A DNA stretch of 64,000 bases from Streptococcus panodentis (GTDB taxonomy: Bacteria; Bacillota; Bacilli; Lactobacillales; Streptococcaceae): contig NZ_QFAY01000011.1 of the NCBI RefSeq assembly GCF_017884005.1, forward strand, positions 1 to 64,000, written 5' to 3'. Under the pieces are notes generated by a model that was not told the origin of the DNA, did not search any database, and saw only the letters and a program-made list of their open reading frames with translations. The position numbers and the translations under genes are program-made. Positions 1-8,476 of the stretch are shown here, in pieces; the first letter of the stretch is position 1; every line of letters starts with the position of its first letter.

Positions 1-77
1 CCGAACACAGCAGTTAAGCCCTAGAACGCCGGAAGTAGTTGGGGGCTGCCCCCTGTGAGATATGGAAGTCGCTTAGC
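1..77 (+). rRNA. 5S ribosomal RNA, 3' part
   Basis: The window opens inside a 5S rRNA: the CCGAACACAGCAGTTAAGCC helix and the AGATATGGAAGTCGC 3' segment are typical of Firmicutes 5S. The 5' end lies outside the window and the 3' end is approximate. It leads directly into the tRNA cluster, so this is the tail of an rRNA operon. Confidence 0.9.
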
Positions 78-104
78 AGCAGGAACCGCAGGGTTCCGCC
101 CTTT

Positions 105-177
105 GGGAGTTTAGCTCAGCTGGGAGAGCATCTGCCTTACAAGCAGAGGGTCAGCGGTTCGATCCCGTTAACTCCCA
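105..177 (+). tRNA. tRNA-Val (anticodon TAC)
   Basis: Cloverleaf with a 7 bp acceptor stem (GGGAGTT/AACTCCC), a CTTACAA anticodon loop and a GGTTCGATC T-arm. The CCA end is not encoded. First of 17 tRNAs behind the 5S gene. Confidence 0.96.
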
Positions 178-198
178 TATATTCTTAAAAATAGAATA

Positions 199-271
199 GG
201 TCCCGTAGTGTAGCGGTTATCACGTCGCCCTGTCACGGCGAAGATCGCGGGTTCGATTCCCGTCGGGACCG
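199..271 (+). tRNA. tRNA-Asp (anticodon GTC)
   Basis: Acceptor GGTCCCG/CGGGACC, anticodon loop CTGTCAC and T-arm GGTTCGATT. The discriminator is G, as expected for Asp. Confidence 0.96.
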
Positions 272-309
272 TTGGAGTCTAAAAGATAAGTAGATTTCAA
301 GCAGGAAGA

Positions 310-382
310 GACTCGTTAGCTCAGTTGGTAGAGCATTTGACTTTTAATCAAAGGGTCACTGGTTCGAGCCCAGTACGGGTCA
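310..382 (+). tRNA. tRNA-Lys (anticodon TTT)
   Basis: Acceptor GACTCGT/ACGGGTC with one G-T pair, anticodon loop CTTTTAA, T-arm GGTTCGAGC. Confidence 0.96.
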
Positions 383-387
383 TAAGG

Positions 388-469
388 GCGGGTTTGGCGG
401 AATTGGCAGACGCACCAGATTTAGGATCTGGCGCTTTAGGGCGTGGGGGTTCAAGTCCCTTAACCCGCA
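388..469 (+). tRNA. tRNA-Leu (anticodon TAG)
   Basis: 82 nt class II tRNA with an extended variable arm. Acceptor GCGGGTT/AACCCGC; the anticodon loop TTTAGGA gives TAG. Confidence 0.95.
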
Positions 470-479
470 TATAGGATAA

Positions 480-552
480 GCCGGCTTAGCTCAGTTGGTA
501 GAGCATCTGATTTGTAATCAGAGGGTCGCGTGTTCAAGTCATGTAGCCGGCA
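480..552 (+). tRNA. tRNA-Thr (anticodon TGT)
   Basis: Acceptor GCCGGCT/AGCCGGC, anticodon loop TTTGTAA, T-arm GTTCAAGTC. Confidence 0.95.
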
Positions 553-566
553 TAATAGAAGAAGAT

Positions 567-638
567 GCGAACGTAGTTCAGTGGTAGAACATCACCTTGC
601 CAAGGTGGGGGTCGCGGGTTCGAATCCCGTCGTTCGCT
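567..638 (+). tRNA. tRNA-Gly (anticodon GCC)
   Basis: Acceptor GCGAACG/CGTTCGC, anticodon loop TTGCCAA, T-arm GGTTCGAAT. Discriminator T. Confidence 0.95.
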
Positions 639-645
639 TGAGGAG

Positions 646-731
646 GCCGGGGTGGCGGAACTGGCAGACGCACAGGACTTAAAATCCTGCGATTGGCAAC
701 GATCGTACCGGTTCGATTCCGGTCCTCGGCA
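646..731 (+). tRNA. tRNA-Leu (anticodon TAA)
   Basis: 86 nt class II tRNA with a long variable arm. Acceptor GCCGGGG/CCTCGGC with one wobble; the anticodon loop gives TAA. Confidence 0.94.
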
Positions 732-755
732 TGAAGCGAGAGAAGAAGACAAGCA

Positions 756-829
756 GCACCCTTAGCTCAACTGGATAGAGTACCTGACTACGAATCAGGC
801 GGTTAGAGGTTCGACTCCTCTAGGGTGCA
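756..829 (+). tRNA. tRNA-Arg (anticodon ACG)
   Basis: Acceptor GCACCCT/AGGGTGC; anticodon loop CTACGAA. A34 should be deaminated to inosine by TadA, as in other bacteria. Confidence 0.95.
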
Positions 830-851
830 TTGGAAGATTTCCATAATTGTT

Positions 852-925
852 CGGGAAGTAGCTCAGTTTGGTAGAGTACTTGGTTTGGGACCAAGGTGTC
901 GCAGGTTCGAATCCTGTCTTCCCGA
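852..925 (+). tRNA. tRNA-Pro (anticodon TGG)
   Basis: Acceptor CGGGAAG/CTTCCCG; anticodon loop TTTGGGA gives TGG; T-arm GGTTCGAAT. Confidence 0.95.
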
Positions 926-930
926 TAAAT

Positions 931-1004
931 GGCGGTGTAGCTCAGCTGGCTAGAGCGTCCGGTTCATACCCGGGAGGTCGGGGGTTCGATCCCCTTCGCC
1001 GCTA
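931..1004 (+). tRNA. tRNA-Met, elongator (anticodon CAT)
   Basis: Acceptor GGCGGTG with a 3' strand ending CGCCGCT and discriminator A. The body closely follows the elongator tRNA-Met of Bacillus subtilis, as remembered. It lacks the C1-A72 mismatch of initiators. Confidence 0.88.
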
Positions 1005-1017
1005 TAATGATCTTGTC

Positions 1018-1091
1018 GGACCTTTAGCTCAGCTGGTTAGAGCTCTCGGCTCATAACCGAGTGGTCGTAGGTTCAAGTCCTACAAGGTCCA
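1018..1091 (+). tRNA. tRNA-Ile2 (CAT anticodon, lysidine-modified) rather than Met
   Basis: A CAT-anticodon tRNA with acceptor GGACCTT/AAGGTCC. The acceptor and T-arm match the family of tRNA-Ile(k2CAU) genes of Firmicutes more than elongator Met, so it probably reads AUA after TilS converts C34 to lysidine. The assignment rests on remembered sequence similarity; simple annotation would call it Met. Confidence 0.75.
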
Positions 1092-1103
1092 TACTGTTAT
1101 CTT

Positions 1104-1193
1104 GGAGGATTACCCAAGTCCGGCTGAAGGGAACGGTCTTGAAAACCGTCAGGCGTGTAAAAGCGTGCGTGGGTTCGAATCCCACATCCTCCT
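1104..1193 (+). tRNA. tRNA-Ser (anticodon TGA)
   Basis: 90 nt class II tRNA with acceptor GGAGGAT/ATCCTCC, anticodon loop CTTGAAA and a long variable arm. The discriminator appears to be T. Confidence 0.93.
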
Positions 1194-1211
1194 TTAGTGC
1201 AATACTACTAA

Positions 1212-1285
<74 letters not shown>

Positions 1286-1289
1286 TTTT

Positions 1290-1362
1290 GGCTCGGTAGC
1301 TCAGTTGGTAGAGCAATGGATTGAAGCTCCATGTGTCGGCGGTTCGATTCCGTCTCGCGCCA
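1290..1362 (+). tRNA. tRNA-Phe (anticodon GAA)
   Basis: Anticodon loop TTGAAGC and T-arm GGTTCGATT. The acceptor stem GGCTCGG/TCGCGCC has a T4-C69 mismatch, an oddity I recall also in other streptococcal Phe tRNAs. Confidence 0.92.
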
Positions 1363-1373
1363 TATATGAATGA

Positions 1374-1444
1374 GCGGGTGTAGTTTAGTGGTAAAACTAC
1401 AGCCTTCCAAGCTGTTGTCGCGAGTTCGATTCTCGTCACCCGCT
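1374..1444 (+). tRNA. tRNA-Gly (anticodon TCC)
   Basis: Short 71 nt cloverleaf, acceptor GCGGGTG/CACCCGC, anticodon loop CTTCCAA. Second Gly isoacceptor of the cluster. Confidence 0.95.
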
Positions 1445-1479
1445 TTGAACTAAAGTTCATACCAAGTTAGTGTTAACTT

Positions 1480-1553
<74 letters not shown>

Positions 1554-1562
1554 TAAAATATT

Positions 1563-1650
1563 GGAGAATTACTCAAGAGGCTGAAGAGGACGGTTTGCTA
1601 AATCGTTAGGTCGGGTAACCGGCGCGGGGGTTCGAATCCCCCATTCTCCG
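1563..1650 (+). tRNA. tRNA-Ser (anticodon GCT)
   Basis: 88 nt class II tRNA, acceptor GGAGAAT/ATTCTCC, anticodon loop TTGCTAA, discriminator G. Last gene of the cluster. Confidence 0.94.
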
Positions 1651-1655
1651 TAAAA

Positions 1656-1697
1656 TAAGGAGTTTAGCAGTTGCTATCTCCTTTTCTTGTATTTTTT
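1656..1697 (+). terminator. Terminator of the rRNA-tRNA operon
   Basis: AAGGAG pairs with CTCCTT around a loop after the last tRNA and is followed by T-rich sequence (TTTTCTTGTATTTTTTT). The stem is short, so strength is uncertain. Confidence 0.6.
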
Positions 1698-1726
1698 TGC
1701 TTTTCTTTGTCTGAGGTTCTTCTAAT

Positions 1727-2542
1727 ATGAATAAATTTAAAACTTCAAAATTTCTGATTTCCTTTCTCTTTGTCCTGCTTATTGTGACTGTTTTACTCTT
1801 TTCAATGGCTTCCGGTTGGTTTGTATCTAGCGGTTCCAATCTTATTTCAATCTTCGATAGGGTGATTGCGGTTCCTTTCAGCTTTCTTTCTGAACAAAAG
1901 GAAGGTATGTCTGACCTGCTGAATACATATAAAGAAAACGAGGTATTAAAAGGTGAACTGTACAATATAAGCGAAAAAGCTGCTGCGGCAGATTCACTGC
2001 AGGTTGAAAATAAGCAGCTGAGGCAGCTGCTGGATCTGAAGGATTCGGATACGAATGAGGTAAAAGTGGTTGCGGAGGTTATTTCACGGAGTCCTTCTTC
2101 CTGGAATAAAGATTTAACCGTCGATAAAGGGTCAGCTGATAATATAACGGATTCGATGTTGGTGGTTTCCAATGGCGGCTTGATTGGCAGCGTCACAGAT
2201 GTTGCAGATGGTTCCAGTATTGTTTCGCTGCTGACTAATGATAAGAGCACTGCAAAGATTTCAGTGCGGATTCAAACCAAGTCTGGTCTGATTTATGGGA
2301 TTATTACGGGCTATGATGCTGAAAAATCTGCCTATGTTGTCAGTCAGTTAAATCGTTCTGAGGAGATTAAAGAAGGAGATTCGGTTGTCACCAGCGGTTT
2401 GGGAGCCTACAATGCAGAAAATCTTCCTGTGGGCAAGGTTTTGTCGGTTTCTGAATCTAAGGATCAATTAAACAAGGAAGTGCTGGTCCAGCCAGCTGCT
2501 GATCTGTCCGATCTTCGTGCTGTCATGTTAGTGAGAAATTAG
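1727..2542 (+). CDS. mreC: Rod shape-determining protein MreC
   Basis: 271 residues. MreC is a membrane-anchored scaffold of the peripheral (elongation) peptidoglycan machinery; in ovococci it works with MreD, RodZ and PBPs at midcell. One N-terminal membrane segment (about residues 8-28) is followed by an extracellular coiled coil (about 65-105, Leu/Glu-rich) and the beta-rich MreC domain with a GLIGSV motif. mreD follows after a single base, so the two are surely co-transcribed. The ATG at 1727 has a weak GAGG site about 10 nt upstream. There is no mreB, as is usual in Streptococcus. Confidence 0.93.
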   Translation: MNKFKTSKFLISFLFVLLIVTVLLFSMASGWFVSSGSNLISIFDRVIAVPFSFLSEQKEGMSDLLNTYKENEVLKGELYNISEKAAAADSLQVENKQLRQLLDLKDSDTNEVKVVAEVISRSPSSWNKDLTVDKGSADNITDSMLVVSNGGLIGSVTDVADGSSIVSLLTNDKSTAKISVRIQTKSGLIYGIITGYDAEKSAYVVSQLNRSEEIKEGDSVVTSGLGAYNAENLPVGKVLSVSESKDQLNKEVLVQPAADLSDLRAVMLVRN

Positions 2543-2543
2543 T

Positions 2544-3044
2544 ATGAGAACGATTAAAGAGAATATTCTGACGCCTTTTATTCTGTTTTTTGTATTGCTG
2601 ATAGATGGTCAGCTGTCAACTTTTCTGACGGGCTTGTTTCCGCTGGGATGGAATCTGGTCAGTCATTTTATCCTGATTTTTATGATTTTCGTGTCCATTA
2701 ACCTTCCGAAAAATTATAATATTGTTCTGTTTCTTGGATTGGGAATCATCTATGATGTCTACTATTTTCATACGGTAGGAATTGCCCTTATCCTGTTTCC
2801 GGTTTTGAGTTTTTTAGTCTGTCAGGCAGGTTCGGTCATGCTTTTAAACAGAGGGACCCGCTTTTTATCTGTTATCACAGCTATTTTTCTATTTGAGCTC
2901 ATCAGCTTTGCTGCTGCTGTAATTTTGGGCATGGCAACCGTCAGTCTGCAAATTTTTGTTATTTATAGTTTGGTTCCGACACTCTTGCTCAACAGCCTGA
3001 TTCTTCTGCTGTTTCAGCCGATGTTTGAAAAAGTCTATTTATGA
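2544..3044 (+). CDS. mreD: Rod shape-determining protein MreD
   Basis: 166 residues, almost entirely hydrophobic with about five membrane helices, matching the usual MreD length. MreD partners MreC in the membrane part of the elongasome. The gene starts one base after the mreC stop (TAGTATG), so translation is probably coupled. No catalytic motif is expected. The call rests on position, length and topology as much as on sequence. Confidence 0.9.
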   Translation: MRTIKENILTPFILFFVLLIDGQLSTFLTGLFPLGWNLVSHFILIFMIFVSINLPKNYNIVLFLGLGIIYDVYYFHTVGIALILFPVLSFLVCQAGSVMLLNRGTRFLSVITAIFLFELISFAAAVILGMATVSLQIFVIYSLVPTLLLNSLILLLFQPMFEKVYL

Positions 3045-3061
3045 TGAACAAGAAATAAAAA

Positions 3062-3105
3062 TGTAATGAACGCGTAACATAAGACACGGTATTTTTTGAT
3101 ATACT
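3062..3105 (+). promoter_or_regulatory. pcsB promoter with WalR/VicR-type box
   Basis: TGTAAT at 3062-3067 and CGTAAC at 3073-3078, separated by 5 nt, fit the WalR (VicR) direct-repeat consensus TGTWAH-N5-TGTWAH with one mismatch. A TATACT -10 lies at 3100-3105, and the box sits where a -35 would be; no good -35 is seen. This fits the known WalRK dependence of pcsB in streptococci. Confidence 0.75.
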
Positions 3106-3140
3106 AGATAATGTCTTATAAGAAGGAGTGTATTATTTTT

Positions 3141-4355
3141 ATGAAGAAAAAACTACTGACATCAATTTTATTGAGCACAGTTGTCCTTTCGCAGGGAGCT
3201 GCACTTGTGAGTGTAAAAGCTGAAACGACAGATGAAAAAATTGCTGCTCAAGACAGCAAGATTAACAGTCTGACTGAACAGCAGCAATCTACACAAGCGC
3301 AGGTTGATACGATTCAAGGTCAGGTATCAGCTATTCAAAAGCAACAAGAAGAGCTGAAAGCAGAAAATGAAAAATTATCTGCTGAGTCTGCTAGACTTTC
3401 TGCTGAAATTGATGAATTGTCTAAAAACATCGTAGCACGCAATGAGTCACTTGCTAATCAAGCGCGCAGTGCTCAAACAAGCGGAACTGCTACCAGCTAC
3501 ATCAACACTGTAGTGAACTCTAGCTCAATCACTGAAGCTATTTCACGTGTAACAGCGATGAGCGAAATTGTTTCAGCTAATAACAAAATGCTGGAACAGC
3601 AAAAAACGGATAAAGAAGCTATTGCTGAAAAGCAAGTAGCCAACAACCAAGCGATTAACACGGTTATTGCTAACCAACAGCAGCTTGCTGACGATGAGCA
3701 GGCTTTGGCAACAAAGCAGGCTGAATTGAAAGCTGCACAAACAGCTCTTGCTGCTGAAAAAGCAACTGCTGAAGGTGAAAAGAATGCTCTTCTTGAAGAA
3801 AAAGCAGCAGCTCAAAAAGCAGCTGAAGAAGCAGCAGCCCGCGAAGCAGCTTACAAAGCACAGCAAGAAGCACAGCAACAAGCAAATCTTGCATCTGCCA
3901 ACACGACTTTTGAAGCACAGGTTCAAGCGACTATCAGCAACCCTTCATCCGGTCAAGCTGCAGCAGCTCCTGCTGCTACAGTTCAGTCAACTCCGGCAGC
4001 AGCTTCACGTCCAACTTACAGCTCATCTGCCAGCACTTATCCAGTAGGTCAGTGTACTTGGGGAGCTAAAACATTGGCACCTTGGGCTGGTGATTACTGG
4101 GGTAACGGCGGACAGTGGACTGCGAGCGCAGCAGCAGCAGGCTTCCGTACAGGCTCACAGCCAGAAGTCGGAGCAATTGCATGCTGGACTGACGGAGGAT
4201 ATGGTCACGTTGCAGTTGTAACAGCTGTTCAATCAGCAACAAGTATCCAAGTGTCAGAAGCGAACTATCTTGGCCAACAGTCAATCGGTAACTACCGTGG
4301 TTGGTTTAACCCAACAACTGCGCAAGGTACAGTTTCTTACATTTATCCAAATTAA
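3141..4355 (+). CDS. pcsB: PcsB/GbpB-type peptidoglycan hydrolase required for cell separation
   Basis: 404 residues from the ATG at 3141, which has an AAGGAG site; an upstream in-frame ATG at 3111 would spoil the signal peptide. Signal peptide at about 1-27 (ending VKA), a long Glu/Gln/Ala-rich coiled coil at about 30-240, an Ala/Pro/Ser linker, then a CHAP domain at about 295-404 with catalytic Cys305 (QCTWG) and His356 (YGHV). In pneumococcus PcsB is an essential hydrolase driven by FtsEX at the septum. The CHAP domain is strikingly similar to that of the gene at 25597-26958. Transcription is probably WalRK-controlled. Confidence 0.95.
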   Translation: MKKKLLTSILLSTVVLSQGAALVSVKAETTDEKIAAQDSKINSLTEQQQSTQAQVDTIQGQVSAIQKQQEELKAENEKLSAESARLSAEIDELSKNIVARNESLANQARSAQTSGTATSYINTVVNSSSITEAISRVTAMSEIVSANNKMLEQQKTDKEAIAEKQVANNQAINTVIANQQQLADDEQALATKQAELKAAQTALAAEKATAEGEKNALLEEKAAAQKAAEEAAAREAAYKAQQEAQQQANLASANTTFEAQVQATISNPSSGQAAAAPAATVQSTPAAASRPTYSSSASTYPVGQCTWGAKTLAPWAGDYWGNGGQWTASAAAAGFRTGSQPEVGAIACWTDGGYGHVAVVTAVQSATSIQVSEANYLGQQSIGNYRGWFNPTTAQGTVSYIYPN

Positions 4356-4361
4356 TGAATG

Positions 4362-4388
4362 AAAAGCGCCTCTGGCGTTTTTTATTTT
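4362..4388 (+). terminator. pcsB terminator
   Basis: AAAAGCGCC, loop TCT, GGCGTTTTTT followed by more T. A compact Rho-independent hairpin 7 nt after the stop. Confidence 0.88.
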
Positions 4389-4391
4389 TGA

Positions 4392-4420
4392 TTGAAAAAT
4401 TGCCCAAAAAGGGTTACAAT
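4392..4420 (+). promoter_or_regulatory. prs promoter
   Basis: TTGAAA (4392-4397), 17 nt, TACAAT (4415-4420): a near-consensus sigma-A promoter 62 nt upstream of the prs start. Confidence 0.75.
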
Positions 4421-4481
4421 GGTAGTTGGGAAAAATTGTAATTGGATACAATGGAAGACGATTTAGAATCTGGAGGAAATC

Positions 4482-5447
4482 ATGTCTTTTTCTGATTTAA
4501 AGCTCTTTGCTCTTTCTTCTAATCAGGAGCTGGCACAACGTGTGGCTCAAGAAATTGGACTGCCGCTTGGAAAGTCAATCGTTCGGCAGTTTTCCGATGG
4601 AGAGATTCAGGTCAATATTGAGGAATCAATCCGAGGCAAGCATGTCTTTATCTTGCAGTCTACCAGTTCGCCCGTCAATGATAATCTGATGGAAATTCTT
4701 ATTATGGTAGATGCTTTAAAACGGGCTAGTGCTGAATCGGTGAATGTGGTGATGCCCTATTACGGTTATGCCCGTCAAGATCGCAAGGCCAGAGCGCGTG
4801 AGCCGATTACTTCTAAGTTAGTTGCGAATATGCTGGAGATTGCCGGTGTCGATCGGATGCTGACGATTGATCTGCATGCTGCTCAGATTCAAGGTTTCTT
4901 TGATATTCCAGTTGATCATTTGATGGGTGCTCCTTTGATTGCGGATTATTTTGAGCGCCGGAACATGGTCGGCAGCGATTATGTGGTGGTCAGCCCTGAC
5001 CACGGTGGGGTGACCCGGGCACGAAAATTAGCTGAATTCCTGAAAACTCCGATTGCAATTATTGATAAACGCCGCAGTGTGGATAAGATGAACAGCAGTG
5101 AGGTGATGAATATTATCGGTAAGGTAAAGGGCAAGACCTGTATACTGATTGATGACATGATTGATACTGCAGGAACAATTTGCCATGCTGCTGATGCCTT
5201 GGCTGAGGCAGGTGCGGTTGAAGTCTATGCCAGCTGTACACATCCTGTCCTATCAGGGCCTGCTATGGAAAATATTCAGAAATCAGCTATTAAAAAGCTC
5301 GTTGTCTTAGATACAATTTACTTGCCGGAAGAGCGGCTGATTGACAAGATTGAGCAGATTTCCATTGCTCATCTTTTAGCGGAGGCTATTGTGCGGATTC
5401 ATGAAAAACGCCCTTTATCCCCCCTGTTTGAAATTGGTAAAAAATAA
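4482..5447 (+). CDS. prs: Ribose-phosphate pyrophosphokinase (PRPP synthetase)
   Basis: 321 residues, class I PRPP synthetase length. It makes 5-phosphoribosyl-1-pyrophosphate from ribose-5-phosphate and ATP, the first substrate of the purine genes that fill much of this window. Visible motifs are the DGEIQV flexible-loop region, [16 protein letters not shown], and the PRPP-binding loop [14 protein letters not shown] near residue 225. The start has a GGAGG site 8 nt upstream, and the gene has its own promoter after the pcsB terminator. Streptococci often carry two prs paralogues; this is the one usually found beside pcsB. Confidence 0.96.
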   Translation: MSFSDLKLFALSSNQELAQRVAQEIGLPLGKSIVRQFSDGEIQVNIEESIRGKHVFILQSTSSPVNDNLMEILIMVDALKRASAESVNVVMPYYGYARQDRKARAREPITSKLVANMLEIAGVDRMLTIDLHAAQIQGFFDIPVDHLMGAPLIADYFERRNMVGSDYVVVSPDHGGVTRARKLAEFLKTPIAIIDKRRSVDKMNSSEVMNIIGKVKGKTCILIDDMIDTAGTICHAADALAEAGAVEVYASCTHPVLSGPAMENIQKSAIKKLVVLDTIYLPEERLIDKIEQISIAHLLAEAIVRIHEKRPLSPLFEIGKK

Positions 5448-5891
5448 GGAAATGACGGTGGCCAAAAGCGCATTTTGCAAGCTTTTGCTCCCCGTCTTTT
5501 CGTTTCTATGCTCCATTTCGTTTAGATTCAACCGTTGTCAGCTTCCCTTTTCTCCACCAATTTGGCGAACGGTCGGCGGCTGCGAATAGAGAGAGGGCTT
5601 CTTCCAGTTTTTGTCAAGTTCGAGGAACACTCTGCAGATGACTGCGGACAAGGCAGACTGGTCGGCGGGTCAGAAATCGGTAAGACGGGTCTTTGATTTT
5701 GCCGTTCCGCCTCCGCTGGCTTGCAAAATTGATGGATAGTCTTTTAGTAGTGAAACTGTCCGGGGGACAGTTTCAGCCTATTGATTAACGTACAGGACGA
5801 TAGGGCAGCGAGCTGGAGGCTGAGACAGACTCCCATGATGGCTGAGTCCTCACCCACAGAGGGATGCATCTTTTGGAAGATACTGTATAAA

Positions 5892-6088
5892 AGTCTTTCA
5901 GCCTCGCTTTGTTTTGGTAAAAAACTCTTGACGCGGCAGCTGATTGCTCAAAAGCTCCAATGGAGGTTTTGAGGTTATAGATAGAGCTTCTGAGAGGAAG
6001 CAGCAAAAGTACCGCTTTGAGGTTGCGGATAGGACTTGCGAAGCAAGTCTCAACTTTGTTCGTCTTTTGGACTCCAAAAAGCTCCTAC
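5892..6088 (+). repeat. Long inverted repeat, left arm
   Basis: Reverse complement of 12573-12769 with only about ten differences by eye over 197 bases. It includes the palindrome GACTTGCGAAGCAAGTC and the GCTTTGAGGTTGCGGATAG core. That core resembles the widespread intergenic repeats of mitis-group streptococci. It carries no gene. Confidence 0.88.
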
Positions 6089-6119
6089 ATTGAGGAAAAC
6101 AGAGTTTTCCTCATCCCCA

Positions 6120-6250
6120 ACCTCTCCCAGTCCCCCGGGCTGTTTTGACACAAACTGCGTTTGTTTTATCTCCAACCTCTCCCAATCCCCCGGACTGTTT
6201 TGACACAAACTGCGTTTGTTTTATCGCCAACCTCTCCCAGTCCCCCGGAC
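6120..6250 (+). repeat. Tandem ~70 bp intergenic repeats
   Basis: Two near-identical units, each reading CCAACCTCTCCCA-TCCCCCGGACTG then TTTTGACACAAACTGCGTTTG, followed by a partial third. The same unit occurs in the opposite orientation at 8580-8720. Confidence 0.85.
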
Positions 6251-6573
6251 TGGGAGAGCCTCGCGGGCTGGGAGTGAAAAGGTCTGGGAGACCTTTTCAG
6301 CCTGAGCTTAGAAACAAAAGAGTGAAGGGAACTAAATTTTTAAAAATTTAGTTCTGTCCCACCGCCGTGTCTGCTCCTGTCTAGTTTGCTGATGATGTTC
6401 ATAGAGTATCTGCTTTCTTTTTTGCATTTGACTAGCGAAAGGAATGAAAACTTATTATGAATGGAGAAAAGGAAAATAAAATAGTTTTATATAACAAACT
6501 GTCTAATGCCTGCTGTTATAGGATTTTCAGCTTAAAATTCTCTTTTCGAAACTTAAAAAAGGCTTAAAATTTC

Positions 6574-6602
6574 TTGACTTTTGATAGGGATAACACTATA
6601 CT
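6574..6602 (+). promoter_or_regulatory. Promoter of the LPKTS-protein gene
   Basis: TTGACT (6574-6579), 17 nt, TATACT (6597-6602): a strong sigma-A promoter about 57 nt upstream of the start. Confidence 0.78.
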
Positions 6603-6658
6603 AATAGTAGGTGGCTAGGAGTTACAGAGATTTTTAAAAGGAAAAGAAGGAGATAAAA

Positions 6659-7270
6659 GTGAAAAAGGTTTTATTGTCCAACATTGTGGTCCTTTTGCTT
6701 TTTGGAACCGTCGTTCCTATATCGGCTGAAGAAGGAAGTATGTATGTTCCTAATATTGAAAAGAACGAAATTGTGCAGGGGACTACAGATGAGGAAGCCC
6801 GCAAAGTCATGGATGCCTTATTAGAATACAAGGCTGCGCAGTCAGCTTTGGATCAGCAGGTTGCTGAAGCTAGAAGAGCTCCGATTGGCCAAAACACTGT
6901 TATGGAAGACAGAGACGGCAACAAGGTCCTCGTTATAGGAGAAGGTGCAACAGCATCAACAACACCAGCTCCTCAGCAGTCGGATGAACATAATGCTGCA
7001 GCGGCTCCTTCTGTTGATAATGCCGGTTCAGCTGCTAATCAGAACACTGATACGGCACCACCAAAAGCCGCTGGCGGCAGTACCAATACGAAGACTGTAG
7101 ATGTACCAGCCAAAAAAGCTGGGACTGTACCATCTAGGGCAGCAAAAGCAGTCAAATCCGCTGATAAGAAAAAATCGAGTCAGGCTTCGGCTAAAGAAGA
7201 AAAAACAGCAGACAGTGAAGAAAATGATGAAGGAGACAATACCCTTCCAAAAACAAGTGCTGTTAAATAG
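6659..7270 (+). CDS. Secreted low-complexity protein with a truncated LPKTS sorting signal
   Basis: 203 residues from a GTG start with a strong AAGAAGGAG site. A signal peptide (about 1-23, cut after ISA) precedes a short helical region (30-75). The rest is an Ala/Ser/Thr/Lys/Pro-rich stretch typical of wall-spanning surface proteins. The end, LPKTSAVK, is a sortase motif followed at once by a stop, with no membrane helix or charged tail. Reading through the TAG gives SLLSFVLTY before another stop, which could be a remnant of the lost hydrophobic segment. The class B sortase gene downstream suggests a former substrate-enzyme pair. As it stands the protein is probably secreted rather than anchored. 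Confidence 0.8.
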   Translation: MKKVLLSNIVVLLLFGTVVPISAEEGSMYVPNIEKNEIVQGTTDEEARKVMDALLEYKAAQSALDQQVAEARRAPIGQNTVMEDRDGNKVLVIGEGATASTTPAPQQSDEHNAAAAPSVDNAGSAANQNTDTAPPKAAGGSTNTKTVDVPAKKAGTVPSRAAKAVKSADKKKSSQASAKEEKTADSEENDEGDNTLPKTSAVK

Positions 7271-7302
7271 TCCCTTCTTTCATTTGTGCTAACCTATCAA
7301 TG

Positions 7303-7337
7303 TCACTGAACCCCTCCTTGGTTCGGTGATATTTTTT
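7303..7337 (+). terminator. Terminator after the LPKTS-protein gene
   Basis: TCACTGAACC and GGTTCGGTGA pair around a 7 nt loop, followed by TATTTTTT. Confidence 0.85.
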
Positions 7338-7642
7338 AGGACAGGTCTCTGCAAGCGGGCTGTCCTGTCTGGCTCATGATGATTTGATACTCAATGAAAT
7401 CATCAGCAAATCAGGCCAAAAGAGCGAACCGAATGGCAGCTTTATCTGACAGCTCAAAGCGGTGTTTTTGCTGCTTTCTGTCAGAAAACTCTTCCGCACT
7501 CTGCAAATCTCCGCTGGAGCTGTGGAGCGGTTCTTTGCCGAGTGTGAATGTTCATCGTTCGAACGTCAGTGCTCAGCCCTTATACAAGTTTGCGAAAGCT
7601 GCTTCTAATTTTCAAACTGAAAGAGAGAAATTTCTTAAAATT

Positions 7643-8476
7643 ATGGAAACAAATAGTAAAAAAAGAGCTGACAGCGGCAAGAAGCTGCTGAGAGTTTTAT
7701 GGGGGCTGATATTTGTGATATTGGCTGCTGTCTTACTGTCTCAGCATTTCAAACATGTCAGCAGCCAGCAGGCCGCAAAGCCGTCAGTCCGACTGTATCC
7801 TGAGCAGACTTCTGCTTCCAGCCAGAGCGAAAAAGACTATTTAGCGAATCGTTTCAAGCCGCTGAAAGCTGTTAATGCGGATACCATTGCATATGTCTAT
7901 GCTCCAGGAACAAAGCTGGATGAGCCGGTCGTGCAGACCAATGACAATGCTTCCTATCTGGTCAAGACCTTTGAGGGCGGCCGCGATGCCTATATGGGGA
8001 CTGTCTTTATGGACAAGGATAATCAGAAAGACTTCAGCGACCGTCTAACCTGGCTTTTTGGCCATGCCCGTGGCAGCAAGGCTGGAGATCATCGTATGTT
8101 TAATGATGTCAACTATTACGATCGTCAGGATTATTTTGATCAGCACAAATATGTGGTGATTGAGACACCGGAGCGCAGGCTTTACTATGAGGCTATGGGC
8201 TTGGTCATTGTCCCTGAGGAAACGGCCTTCTACCGGACAGAATTTAAGAATGATGAGGATTTTACTGGTCAGCTCCGAAAGATTTATGAGGAGTCGCGGA
8301 CCAAAAATTCAGCGATTGACATCCGGGCTGAGGATAAGTATTTGGTCCTCTCCACCTGCCGTGAGGAAGACGATACTATCCGATCTAATCTGTACCTGCG
8401 TCAGATTCCGGATACTGAACTGGAGGAGTTTCTGGCTCAGCACGGGGATCAGCTTGCCTATGCTCCTACGCGCTAA
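7643..8476 (+). CDS. srtB: Class B sortase
   Basis: 277 residues from the ATG at 7643. An in-frame start at 7394 would begin inside repeat sequence and give no membrane anchor, so it is rejected. A short basic N-terminus and one membrane helix (about 17-36) precede the sortase fold. Catalytic residues are His141 (LFGHARG), Cys239 (LSTC) and Arg247 (TIRSNLYLR). Class B placement rests on the MFNDV segment after the His, the long helix-containing region between His and Cys, and the CREEDD context. Its likely partner is the LPKTS protein just upstream. The Shine-Dalgarno is poor (GAGAG), and the leader includes intergenic repeat sequence. Confidence 0.85.
   Translation: METNSKKRADSGKKLLRVLWGLIFVILAAVLLSQHFKHVSSQQAAKPSVRLYPEQTSASSQSEKDYLANRFKPLKAVNADTIAYVYAPGTKLDEPVVQTNDNASYLVKTFEGGRDAYMGTVFMDKDNQKDFSDRLTWLFGHARGSKAGDHRMFNDVNYYDRQDYFDQHKYVVIETPERRLYYEAMGLVIVPEETAFYRTEFKNDEDFTGQLRKIYEESRTKNSAIDIRAEDKYLVLSTCREEDDTIRSNLYLRQIPDTELEEFLAQHGDQLAYAPTR

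Larger units (their letters stand above)
5448..6573. other. Repeat-rich spacer with no credible gene
   Basis: About 1.1 kb without a protein-like reading frame. It contains a hairpin GAAACTGTCC-GGG-GGACAGTTTC at 5752-5774, one arm of the ~197 bp inverted repeat (5892-6088), about 70 bp tandem units (6120-6250), and a hairpin AAAAGGTCT-GGG-AGACCTTTT at 6278-6298. Short frames here match repeats rather than proteins. Confidence 0.8.

Noticed and set aside
3573..4284. Long antisense and shifted frames inside pcsB
   Set aside because: Low-complexity Leu/Cys/Lys strings arising from the biased coiled-coil codons of the real gene.
7394..7642. Longer N-terminus for the class B sortase
   Set aside because: It consists of intergenic repeat sequence and would bury the membrane anchor; the ATG at 7643 gives a normal sortase.
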